From an uncultured Microbacterium sp. (GTDB lineage Bacteria; Actinomycetota; Actinomycetes; Actinomycetales; Microbacteriaceae), in assembly GCF_937927635.1 (NCBI RefSeq), contig NZ_CALBRW010000018.1, positions 1-64,000 of the forward strand: a DNA stretch of 64,000 bases, in the 5' to 3' direction. The notes beneath the pieces were generated by a model that was given only the letters and a program-made list of their open reading frames with translations, did not search any database and had not been told where the DNA came from. This document shows, piece after piece, positions 36,025-43,334 of this stretch. The first letter of the stretch is position 1; each line of letters opens with the position of its first letter. Made by a program: the position numbers and the translations under genes.

Positions 36025-36840
36025 TCATCGGGCGGCGAGGGTCTGCTGGTACAGGTCGCGGGAGCTCAGGCCGGTGGCAGCGGAGACCTCGGCGCAGGCA
36101 TCCTTCAGACGGATGCCGGAGGCGACCAGCGCCTGCACCTGGGCCACGGCGTCCTCGATCGAGACCTCGACGGGCTCGGCGCCGGAAACGACCACGACGA
36201 TCTCGCCCTTGACGCCCTGCTCGGCCCACTCGACCAGTTCGGATGCTGTGCCGCGGCGCACCTCCTCGTAGAGCTTGGTGAGCTCGCGGCATACGGCGAT
36301 GCGGCGGTCGGCGCCGAAGGCCCTTCCCATGTCGGCCAGGGACGCGGCCAGCCGCCCCGGCGCCTCGAAGAACACCATGGTGCGCGGCTCGGATGCCAGC
36401 GCCACGAGCGTGGAGCGCCGCTCGGCGGGCTTGCGGGGCAGGAAGCCCTCGAACGTGAACCTGTCGGTCGGCATCCCCGAGATCGCCAGTGCCATGAGCA
36501 CGGCGCTGGGTCCGGGGATCGCAGTGACCGTCACGCCGCGTTCGACCGCGGCCGCGACCAGCCCGTAGCCGGGGTCGCTGACCGCCGGCATCCCCGCGTC
36601 GCTGACCATGACGATGTCGTGCTCTTCGGCCAATTCTGCGAGTTCGGCCGCCTTGTGCTTCTCGTTGTGGTCGTGCAGGGCGATCATGCGCGGGCGGTTC
36701 TCGATCTTCAGCGCCCGCATCAGGTTCTGCGTGGTGCGGGTGTCCTCGGCAGCGACGATCTCGGCGTTCTCGAGCACCTCGATGAGCCGTCGCGACGCGT
36801 CGCCCAGATTGCCGATCGGAGTGGCCGCGAGGATGATCAC
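36025..36840 (-). CDS. rsmI: 16S rRNA (cytidine1402-2'-O)-methyltransferase
   Basis: SAM-dependent tetrapyrrole-methylase-fold enzyme, 271 residues, that 2'-O-methylates C1402 in the ribosomal decoding centre. Motifs are LAATPIGNLGDAS, AAEDTRTTQNLM, VSDAGMPAVSDPGYGLV and FEGFLPRKPAERR. GTG 36840 lies 6 nt from TAAGCT (36847-36852 on the minus strand), so the mRNA is probably leaderless. It diverges from pmt with only 22 bp between the start codons. Confidence 0.95.
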   Translation of the reverse strand: MIILAATPIGNLGDASRRLIEVLENAEIVAAEDTRTTQNLMRALKIENRPRMIALHDHNEKHKAAELAELAEEHDIVMVSDAGMPAVSDPGYGLVAAAVERGVTVTAIPGPSAVLMALAISGMPTDRFTFEGFLPRKPAERRSTLVALASEPRTMVFFEAPGRLAASLADMGRAFGADRRIAVCRELTKLYEEVRRGTASELVEWAEQGVKGEIVVVVSGAEPVEVSIEDAVAQVQALVASGIRLKDACAEVSAATGLSSRDLYQQTLAAR

Positions 36841-36846
36841 CCGTTC

Positions 36847-36856
36847 AGCTTAGGCT
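36847..36856. promoter_or_regulatory. Overlapping divergent -10 boxes of rsmI and pmt
   Basis: Minus-strand TAAGCT (36847-36852) is 6 nt from the rsmI GTG; plus-strand TAGGCT (36851-36856) is 6 nt from the pmt GTG. The two boxes share bases 36851-36852, so RNA polymerase should not be able to open both at once. Confidence 0.6.
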
Positions 36857-36862
36857 GAGCAG

Positions 36863-38428
36863 GTGACCTCGCCCGCCTCCCTGCTGCCGCCGTTGGACGA
36901 GCGGGGGACGCTGTGGGAGCGGTTGCGCGAGCGCGCGGCGGCGAACCCCACGACGATGCGGATGCTGGGCTGGCTGGTGCCCGCGCTGATCACGCTGCTG
37001 GCGGCGGCGCTGCGCCTGGTGAACCTGTCCCATCCGCACGAGATCATGTTCGACGAGACGTACTACGTCAAGGACTCCTGGTCGCTGTGGAACCTCGGCT
37101 ACGAGGCGAAGTGGGGCGACGGCGCCGACGCGCAGCTGCCGACCGGCGACGACTCCGCGATGGAGAAGACCGGCTCGTTCGTGGTGCACCCGCCGCTCGG
37201 CAAGTGGCTCATCGCTCTGGGCATGGCGGCGTTCGGCCCCGGGTCGAGCTTCGGCTGGCGGATCACGGCCGCGATCCTCGGCACGCTCACCGTGCTGCTG
37301 GTCTACCTGGTCGCACTGCTGCTGACGCGCTCGCGCACGATCGCCGCGCTCTCCAGCGGCCTGCTGGCCATCGACGGGCTGGGGATCGTGCTGAGCAGGA
37401 TCGCCCTGCTGGACGGCATCCTCACCTTCTTCATCCTGCTGGGCGTGCTCTTCGTGCTGCTGGACCGACGGCGCACCATGCCGCTGCTGGCGGCCGTCGG
37501 CGCGGAGGACGACGAGGACGCCCTGCCGCGCATGTACGGGCCGATCCTCTGGGCGCGGCCGTGGTTGATCGCCGCCGGAGTCGCGTTCGGCGCGGCATCC
37601 GCCGTGAAATGGTCGGGGCTGTACGCGCTGGCGGTGTACGGCCTGTACGTCGTCGTCACCGACGCGCTGGCCAGGCGGCGAGCGGGGATCGCGCTCTGGC
37701 CGACGGATGCCGCGTTCCGGCAGGGCCTGGCATCCTTCGTGCTGGCGGTCGGACCCGCGCTGGTGACGTACTTCGTCTCGTGGACGGGATGGCTGGTCAC
37801 GGCAGGCGGGTATGACCGGCAGGTGGATGCGAATCCCCTGGTCGGCCTGTGGAAGTACCACGAGGCGATCCTGAAGTTCCACACGGGCCTGGTCAGCCCG
37901 CATCCGTACGCGAGTCCGGCCTGGCAGTGGCCGCTGCTGCTGCGCCCGACGGCGATCTGGGTGGATTCGAAGCCGAGCGGATGCGGCACGGACCACTGCA
38001 TCGCGGTGGTGACGTCGATCCCGAACCCGCTGATCTGGTACGCGAGCATGGCCGCCGCGATCTACCTGCTGTACAGGTTCGTGCGCGGCCTGATCGACCG
38101 GAACCCTGTCGGCCCCGCACTGACGTTCCCCCTGGTGGGGCTCATCGCGACGTACGTGCCGTGGCTTCTGGTCGGCAACCGCACGATCTTCCAGTTCTAC
38201 ACGATCGCCATGATGCCGTTCCTCGTGATCGGCCTCGCGGTCGCGCTGCGGGAACTGGCAGGCCGAAGGAGCGCACCGCTGCACCGCAGGCAGGCAGGGC
38301 AGCGCACCGTGACCGTGTTCTTGATCGCGGTGATCGTGCTCTCGGTGTTCTACTACCCGCTGTGGACCGGTATGAGCGTGCCCTACGAGTTCTGGCTCAT
38401 CCACAACTGGATCCCGGGCTGGATCTGA
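36863..38428 (+). CDS. pmt: Dolichyl-phosphate-mannose--protein mannosyltransferase
   Basis: GT39 membrane glycosyltransferase, 521 residues with about ten helices, which transfers mannose from polyprenyl-phosphate-mannose to Ser/Thr of secreted proteins. The catalytic acidic pair is Asp64-Glu65 in FDETYYVKD in the first external loop, followed by VVHPPLGKWLIALG. The C-terminal half keeps the IWYASM and VPWLLVGNRTIFQFY regions typical of actinobacterial Pmt (Rv1002c type). It starts at GTG 36863 on a leaderless promoter and diverges from rsmI, as in mycobacteria. Confidence 0.93.
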   Translation: MTSPASLLPPLDERGTLWERLRERAAANPTTMRMLGWLVPALITLLAAALRLVNLSHPHEIMFDETYYVKDSWSLWNLGYEAKWGDGADAQLPTGDDSAMEKTGSFVVHPPLGKWLIALGMAAFGPGSSFGWRITAAILGTLTVLLVYLVALLLTRSRTIAALSSGLLAIDGLGIVLSRIALLDGILTFFILLGVLFVLLDRRRTMPLLAAVGAEDDEDALPRMYGPILWARPWLIAAGVAFGAASAVKWSGLYALAVYGLYVVVTDALARRRAGIALWPTDAAFRQGLASFVLAVGPALVTYFVSWTGWLVTAGGYDRQVDANPLVGLWKYHEAILKFHTGLVSPHPYASPAWQWPLLLRPTAIWVDSKPSGCGTDHCIAVVTSIPNPLIWYASMAAAIYLLYRFVRGLIDRNPVGPALTFPLVGLIATYVPWLLVGNRTIFQFYTIAMMPFLVIGLAVALRELAGRRSAPLHRRQAGQRTVTVFLIAVIVLSVFYYPLWTGMSVPYEFWLIHNWIPGWI

Positions 38429-38451
38429 CGGGTTCCCGATACGCTCGGCGG

Positions 38452-38481
38452 ATGATCATGATCGCCCCCAGGACCGCCTGA
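38452..38481 (+). CDS. Possible 9-codon leader ORF coupled to the next gene
   Basis: TACGCT (38440-38445) lies 6 nt upstream of ATG 38452, which opens MIMIAPRTA; its TGA overlaps the ATG of the following gene by one base. A leaderless micro-ORF that delivers ribosomes to the next start is the simplest reading. It could also be chance. Confidence 0.35.
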   Translation: MIMIAPRTA

Positions 38482-38699
38482 TGCCCGCTCCGAGCGGCTT
38501 CGAGCATCGTGTCCGCGGTGACGAGGTCGTCATCCTGCATCACGGCATCCGCGCGACGACGCTCCACGGTGCGAAGGCGGCGGACTTCCTGGCACGCCTC
38601 GAGACCGAGGACCCGCAGCTGCTCATGGCGCGACTGACCGGCGACTACCGCCGCGGCAACGAGCGCGCCGCCCGCCGGCATCCGCGCAACCAGGGCTGA
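38481..38699 (+). CDS. Conserved-looking 72-aa hypothetical protein
   Basis: Unrecognised small basic protein with no signal or membrane segment. It has a central helical region (HGAKAADFLARLETEDPQLLMARLTGDYRRGNERA) shown here in function only: amphipathic, charge-rich, ending in a basic tail. Codon usage is normal for the window. It lies 52 bp after pmt and may be read from its own promoter through the 9-codon leader ORF. A nucleic-acid-binding or regulatory role is possible but not supported by a motif. Confidence 0.6.
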   Translation: MPAPSGFEHRVRGDEVVILHHGIRATTLHGAKAADFLARLETEDPQLLMARLTGDYRRGNERAARRHPRNQG

Positions 38700-38721
38700 T
38701 CGCGCTGTTCCGCGCGCACCG

Positions 38722-38738
38722 GGGCTGAACCTCAGCCC
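38722..38738. terminator. Short hairpin between convergent genes
   Basis: GGGCTGA-ACC-TCAGCCC is a perfect 7-bp stem. The DUF808 stop codon (38732-38734) lies in the right arm. Confidence 0.6.
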
Positions 38739-39649
38739 GCGACAGGCTCCTCGACGCGATGTCCCTCGTCCAGGCGGGGCCGCCTCCCCAGCATCCGCCC
38801 CGCTCCCAGCACCACGCCGACGACGATCAGCCCGACGACGAGCCCGGCCACCGCCGAGAACGCCGTGTCGCCGACCCAGGTGATGGCCCCGCCGAGCGGC
38901 GCCAGCAGCTCCTCCACGCCGTGCAGCAGCTCCGCCGGCCCTGCCAGGCCGACCTCGCCGAGGTTGACGAGGATCAGATGCCCGCCGACCCACAGCATCG
39001 CCACGGTGCCGACCACGCTGATCATGCGGAACACCGCGGGCATCGACCGCACGATCCGCGTGCCGGCGTGCCGCACGCGACGCACCGGATTCTTCGCCAT
39101 CCGCAGGCCGATGTCGTCGATCTTCACCAGCAGGGCGACGGCGCCGTAGACCACACCGGTCATGATCACGGCGATCACGGCCAGTACTCCGAGGGTCTGC
39201 CAGATGCCGAGGCCACGGTCCAGACTCGCGAGGGAGATGAGCATGATCTCCGTCGACAGGATCAGGTCGGTGCGGATCGCTCCCCACACCAGCCGCTTCT
39301 CGTCGCGTCCGCCCTCGTCGCCGTGACCGTGTCCGAACCCGAACCACTCCAGCACCTTCTCCGCACCCTCGAAGCACAGATACGCGCCGCCGACGATCAG
39401 CAGGTACGGCAGCACCCACGGCGCGAACGCCGTCAGCAGCAGCGCCACGGGGATGATGATCACGAACTTGTTCGCGATCGAGCCCAGGGCGATCCGCCCC
39501 ACCACCGGCAGCTCACGCGCCGGGGTCAGCCCCTGCACGTACTGCGGGGTGACGGCGGCATCGTCGATCACGACACCCGCGGCTTTGGCAGACGCCTTGA
39601 CGGCCGCGCTGAGGATGTCGTCGACGACGGCGAGCAGGCCTACGGACAT
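38732..39649 (-). CDS. DUF808 (YedI) family membrane protein
   Basis: A 305-residue polytopic protein of unknown function. Typical of the family are the N-terminal LLAVVDDILSAAVKASAKAAGVVIDD, VQGLTPARELPVVGRIALGS and the LSTEIMLISLASL helix. About six to seven membrane segments are predicted. GGGAGGGAC precedes ATG 39649. It is transcribed separately from the permease operon 70 bp upstream or continues from it. Confidence 0.85.
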   Translation of the reverse strand: MSVGLLAVVDDILSAAVKASAKAAGVVIDDAAVTPQYVQGLTPARELPVVGRIALGSIANKFVIIIPVALLLTAFAPWVLPYLLIVGGAYLCFEGAEKVLEWFGFGHGHGDEGGRDEKRLVWGAIRTDLILSTEIMLISLASLDRGLGIWQTLGVLAVIAVIMTGVVYGAVALLVKIDDIGLRMAKNPVRRVRHAGTRIVRSMPAVFRMISVVGTVAMLWVGGHLILVNLGEVGLAGPAELLHGVEELLAPLGGAITWVGDTAFSAVAGLVVGLIVVGVVLGAGRMLGRRPRLDEGHRVEEPVAG

Positions 39650-39719
39650 GCGGTCCCTCCCGGATCGGGATCGTGTGCGGCCGACCGGATGCGCGGGCCT
39701 CCCGCAACGCTAGCGGATG

Positions 39720-41117
39720 CTACTCCCGAGGCACCCGCGGGACACCGGGCCGCGACGACCCGCGCGTGAGACGCGCGCCCACCAGCAGCACCGCCGTCAG
39801 CCCGATCGTCAGCAGCAGCTGCAGGCGCGCGGCGGGGTCGATCATGGCCATGGCGATCACTCCGACCAGCAGCACGAGGCAGACCCACGACAGCCACGGG
39901 AAGCCCCACATGTGCATGGGCAACGTCTCACCGCTGCGATCGGCGCGGGTGCGCAGGACGATCTGCGCGACGGCGGTGGCCGTCCAGATCACGATCACCG
40001 TGGAGCCGACGATGTTCAGCAGCACGCCCAGCACGTCCTGCGGGATCGCCCAGTTGATGATCACCGACACGAAACCGAACGCCACCGACGCCAGCACCGC
40101 CACGTACGGCACGCCCTTCGCACTGGTGCTCGTCGCAGCCAGCGGGGCGAGCCCGCGCTCGCCCAGCGAGTACGCCATGCGCGAGGCGCCGTAGATGTTG
40201 GCGTTCATGGCCGACAGCAGCGCCAGCACGACGATGCCCGACATCACCAGGTCGACGCCCGGCAGGTGCAGGGTCGCCAGCACGGCCGAGAAGGGGCCGA
40301 CCCTGACCTCCTGGGAATCCCACGGCAGCACGGCGACGATCACGAAGATCGACCCCAGGTAGAAGATCAGGATGCGCACCATCACCTCGCGCACGATGCG
40401 ACGGATGTTGTTCGCCGGGTCGTCGGATTCCGCGGCCGCGATGGCGACGACCTCGGTGCCGCCGAACGCGAACAAGACGATCAGCAGTGCTGCGGCGACT
40501 CCGGTGATGCCCTGCGGCACGAATCCGCCGTGGGCGAAGAGGTTGCCGATGCCGACGGCGGGAACGTTCGGGATGAGCCCGAGGATCGCGCACGCGCCGA
40601 TCACCAGGAACGCGATGATCGCGAAGACCTTGATGGCGGCGAACCAGAACTCGAACCGGCCGTAGTTGCGCACGCCGAACAGGTTCACGGCCGTCAGCGC
40701 GGCAACGAACACCAGCACCCACGCCCAGGTGGGGACTCCTGGCGTCCAGCCGGCCACGATCCCCGCGGCGCCGGTGGCTTCGGCGGCGATCACGACGACC
40801 AACTGGATCCAATACAGCCAGCCCACGGCGCTGCCCGCGCTGCGGCCCATGGCGCGCTGCGCGAACGAGCTGAAAGCACCGGAGCTGGGGTGCGCGGCGA
40901 CCATCTCGGCCAGCATCGACATGACCAGGATGACGATGGTGCCCGCCACCAGGTACGAGACCAGCACGGCGGGACCGGCGATGCTGATGGCCTCGCCGGA
41001 GCCGACGAACAGGCCCGCGCCGATCGCACCGCCCAGGCCCATCATGGAGATCTGTCTGCGGGTGAGGCCGGGATGCAGGCCGGCGGTCGTCGTCGTGATC
41101 GCGGGAGCCTCGGTCAT
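39720..41117 (-). CDS. Amino acid permease (APC family)
   Basis: Twelve-helix amino acid/proton symporter, 465 residues, AAT subgroup (GabP/proline-type). The family signature is RRQISMMGLGGAIGAGLFVGSG, followed by GPAVLVSYLVAG and the helix 6 segment LFAFGGTEVVAIAAAES. Its start overlaps the stop of the GyrI-like gene (ATGA), so the two are coupled. The substrate cannot be told from sequence. Confidence 0.92.
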   Translation of the reverse strand: MTEAPAITTTTAGLHPGLTRRQISMMGLGGAIGAGLFVGSGEAISIAGPAVLVSYLVAGTIVILVMSMLAEMVAAHPSSGAFSSFAQRAMGRSAGSAVGWLYWIQLVVVIAAEATGAAGIVAGWTPGVPTWAWVLVFVAALTAVNLFGVRNYGRFEFWFAAIKVFAIIAFLVIGACAILGLIPNVPAVGIGNLFAHGGFVPQGITGVAAALLIVLFAFGGTEVVAIAAAESDDPANNIRRIVREVMVRILIFYLGSIFVIVAVLPWDSQEVRVGPFSAVLATLHLPGVDLVMSGIVVLALLSAMNANIYGASRMAYSLGERGLAPLAATSTSAKGVPYVAVLASVAFGFVSVIINWAIPQDVLGVLLNIVGSTVIVIWTATAVAQIVLRTRADRSGETLPMHMWGFPWLSWVCLVLLVGVIAMAMIDPAARLQLLLTIGLTAVLLVGARLTRGSSRPGVPRVPRE

Positions 41118-41755
41118 CGGTGATCGCCCCCGGCCGGCCGCCTGCGCACCGGCTGACGCAGCAGTGTGCGCAGCCTCCCCGGCGCGGTGCGACGAGCGTC
41201 GCTGAGGTAGATCTCATGATGCCTGCCGGTGAGCGCCAGTCCGGCATCCGGGATGAACTCGTCGTGCATCCGCGCGAGCACCGGGGCCTCGTCGTCGAAG
41301 GATCCGACGTGCAGCGTCTGCACGCAGAGTCCTTCGACCAGCGCTTCCAGGCGCACCTCGTCCAGTCGCACCGGCACCTCCTTCTTCGCCGCGACGCGCG
41401 AGATTGCCGCGTCGAACAGCTCGCCCGGCACCCAGCCCGGCACCATCAGCATCATGGTCCAGTGCCACAGCGACTTGTCGCGCGCCGAGGTGAACGAGGA
41501 CATGTCGTCAGCCCACCACAGGCCTTCCAGCGGCGGGACCACGTAGTCGAGGCCGAGTTCTCGCGCACTGGCGAACTTCAGCGCGTATGCGACCGGGTAC
41601 AGCGATTCGAGCGCCTGCCCGTACGCCGGAGACGTGTTGGGATCCCCCTGGCCGTCCAGCATCAGATACTGCATCTCGGGCACCTCGACGACGCGGAACT
41701 CTCCGCGCTTCGCCTGGTACGCATCGAGCGTCTTCTTGAAGTCGGTCTTGGTCAC
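41114..41755 (-). CDS. GyrI-like small-molecule-binding domain protein
   Basis: A 213-residue cytoplasmic protein of the GyrI-like/SRPBCC-type sensor fold, lacking a DNA-binding domain. Visible are EFRVVEVPEMQYLMLDGQGDP at the N-terminus and the C-terminal GRHHEIYLSDARRTAPGRLRTLLRQPV motif common in stand-alone GyrI-like proteins. GTG 41755 has GAGGAAGA upstream. It forms an operon with the amino acid permease, suggesting sensing or hydrolysis of a small molecule related to the cargo; this is inference. Confidence 0.85.
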   Translation of the reverse strand: MTKTDFKKTLDAYQAKRGEFRVVEVPEMQYLMLDGQGDPNTSPAYGQALESLYPVAYALKFASARELGLDYVVPPLEGLWWADDMSSFTSARDKSLWHWTMMLMVPGWVPGELFDAAISRVAAKKEVPVRLDEVRLEALVEGLCVQTLHVGSFDDEAPVLARMHDEFIPDAGLALTGRHHEIYLSDARRTAPGRLRTLLRQPVRRRPAGGDHR

Positions 41756-41813
41756 CGGAGATCTTCCTCGGTCATGCGGGCGTCCTGGTTGCGGACGCCT
41801 CAGAATACTCCGG

Positions 41814-42161
41814 TCAGCGCGACTCCCAGGCGGCGCGGATCGCGCCGAGCGCCTCGTCCAGGGTGAGACCCGCGGATGCTGCGACGAAGGCCCGCGCGGC
41901 GCTGCGCACGGCATCCGGATGCTGCCGCCCAGCGCTCACGCGGGTGCCACGGGCTCGGCTGGTCTCGACCAGCCCCTCCTCCTCCAGCAGCGCATAGGCC
42001 TTCGCGACCGTACCGGCGGCGACCCGCAGATCGCCCGCGAGCTGGCGGATCGAAGGCAGGCGGTGGCCGTTGCCGAGTTCGCCGGAGCGGATGCCGTCGG
42101 CCAGCTGCGAGCGGATCTGCTCGAACGGCGCGAGGGCGCTGCCGGGATCGACGGTGATCAT
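41814..42161 (-). CDS. YtrA-subfamily GntR transcriptional regulator
   Basis: A short GntR regulator of 115 residues: winged helix (FEQIRSQLADGIRSGEL, LPSIRQLAGDLRVAAGTVAKAYALLEEEG in two parts) plus a small C-terminal helical tail instead of a large effector domain, which defines YtrA. ATG 42161 overlaps the upstream membrane-protein stop (ATGA). It very likely represses its own operon through the two GTGTA-N12-TACAC palindromes at 43086-43141. Confidence 0.92.
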   Translation of the reverse strand: MITVDPGSALAPFEQIRSQLADGIRSGELGNGHRLPSIRQLAGDLRVAAGTVAKAYALLEEEGLVETSRARGTRVSAGRQHPDAVRSAARAFVAASAGLTLDEALGAIRAAWESR

Positions 42162-43072
42162 CGCACCTGCTCCGGCGTGCGGGCCAGCTTCTCCCCGATC
42201 GTGTGAGAGGTGAGGATCGCCAACGTCACGCTGACGACGCTGAGCACCAGCAGCAGGTACCCGAGGCACGTCAGCGTGACGCCGGTGACGACCCAGCCCA
42301 TCGGGGCGCCGACGCCGGTCGCGGTGCCAGCCATCATCGCACCCGCCATCGCGGCGAGTCCGCCGACGGTGAAGAGTGCTGATCCCGCCGCCAGCCGCAG
42401 GATGACGGATGCCGACGCCCGGCGCCACTGCTCGTCGCTGTCCGCATCACTCCGGTCGGGGAAGGCCGCCGTGGAGCCGATCCGCTGCAGCGCGACGACG
42501 ACGGCCACCACCAGAACCGCCAGAGCGATGAGCGCGGGGATGCCGTAGTACCAGCCCGGGTAGGGCCCAGCCGTCGAACGCACCCCCGCACCCTCGAACG
42601 TGATGCTGCGCGAGAGCCCGTACTCGTCGTCGGACGCTGTGAGACCGCAGAGGATCACGACGGCGACGAACAGCACGATGACGCCGATGCCGATGCGGAG
42701 CCACCTCTTCGGAATGGTCGAGATCCACGTGCGACGTGTCAGCCCGGCGCTGCGTGGCTGTCCGTCATCCACGCCGACGGCCCGAGGGGGCGTCGCCGCG
42801 TACAGCAGCAGGCCCGCGGCACCAGCGACCGGCGCCGCCACAGCCAGCGGCAGCCCGAACAGGCCAGGCAGCAGCATCGTGACCGCCGCGCCGGCGAAGA
42901 ACACCACCAGCGCGAATGCCACAGCCACGAGCGCCCGGCGCCGCGCCGCGGCCACCACCGGGGCGATCCGATCCGACAGCACGGCGACCTGTGGATGACG
43001 GCCGAAGCGCCAGATGAGGAAGACGACCGCGGCGATGACCGCACCGAACAGGAAGATCGCACCACCGAACAT
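42158..43072 (-). CDS. Multi-span membrane protein of a GntR(YtrA) operon
   Basis: A 304-residue protein with about seven hydrophobic helices in three groups, resembling DUF1648-type membrane proteins that often accompany YtrA regulators. I cannot name a function. ATG 43072 is chosen (GAGAGGGG upstream); the longer frame would run into the operator region. It is the first gene of a two-gene operon. YtrA systems elsewhere respond to cell-wall-active compounds, so an envelope-stress role is plausible. Confidence 0.75.
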   Translation of the reverse strand: MFGGAIFLFGAVIAAVVFLIWRFGRHPQVAVLSDRIAPVVAAARRRALVAVAFALVVFFAGAAVTMLLPGLFGLPLAVAAPVAGAAGLLLYAATPPRAVGVDDGQPRSAGLTRRTWISTIPKRWLRIGIGVIVLFVAVVILCGLTASDDEYGLSRSITFEGAGVRSTAGPYPGWYYGIPALIALAVLVVAVVVALQRIGSTAAFPDRSDADSDEQWRRASASVILRLAAGSALFTVGGLAAMAGAMMAGTATGVGAPMGWVVTGVTLTCLGYLLLVLSVVSVTLAILTSHTIGEKLARTPEQVR

Positions 43073-43085
43073 GACAGCCCCTCTC

Positions 43086-43107
43086 GTGTACTGATCCGAT
43101 AGTACAC
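43086..43107. promoter_or_regulatory. YtrA-type operator 1 (GTGTA-N12-TACAC)
   Basis: GTGTACT-N8-AGTACAC, a perfect inverted repeat with 7-bp arms, located 14 bp from the start codon of the membrane-protein gene. Confidence 0.8.
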
Positions 43108-43119
43108 AGAAACGCTTAC

Positions 43120-43141
43120 GTGTATCAAATACCTGATACAC
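43120..43141. promoter_or_regulatory. YtrA-type operator 2 (GTGTA-N12-TACAC)
   Basis: GTGTATCA-N6-TGATACAC, a perfect inverted repeat with 8-bp arms. Its centre is 34 bp (about three helical turns) from that of operator 1, so two dimers would bind on nearly the same DNA face. Confidence 0.8.
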
Positions 43142-43171
43142 GACGCGCATGGTCACGACGATCCGGCATCC

Positions 43172-43245
43172 GAGAACCGGAAGATCGCCCAGATCCGGAC
43201 GGAAGCGCGGGCATCCAACCGGTTCTGGGCAGTCTTCCGGTTCTC
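43172..43245. repeat. 27-bp inverted repeat downstream of yyaL-like gene
   Basis: Left arm 43172-43198 (begins GAGAACCGGAAGA) and right arm 43219-43245 (ends TCTTCCGGTTCTC) pair at 24 of 27 positions with a 20-nt loop. On the minus strand it follows the yyaL-like gene and precedes the YtrA operators, so it can terminate yyaL transcription and insulate the next operon. Confidence 0.88.
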
Positions 43246-43286
43246 AGCAGGTGGAATGCACCCAGCGTGGCATAGGCCCAGCTCGG

Positions 43287-43334
43287 CCCAGACCCGGCGC
43301 GGCCCAGACTCGGCGCGGCACAGGCTCAGCGCGC
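43287..43334. repeat. Three tandem 16-bp units at the yyaL-like stop codon
   Basis: CCCAGACCCGGCGCGG, CCCAGACTCGGCGCGG and CACAGGCTCAGCGCGC follow one another. The third carries part of the interspersed element core (CAGGCTCAGC) and supplies the TGA stop of the minus-strand gene. Confidence 0.7.

Noticed and set aside
35536..36858. Plus- and minus-strand frames through the metG-rsmI gap and across rsmI
   Set aside because: Low-complexity Arg/Pro/Ser translations over inverted repeats, and antisense to rsmI; no domain seen.
38740..38760. GCGACAGGCTCCTCGACGCG at the end of the DUF808 gene
   Set aside because: Only ten bases match the element core and the second half differs, so it was not counted as a copy.
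43318..43330. CACAGGCTCAGCGCG at the yyaL-like stop as a full copy of the interspersed element
   Set aside because: Only the central CAGGCTCAGC matches; treated as part of a 16-bp tandem repeat rather than a true copy.
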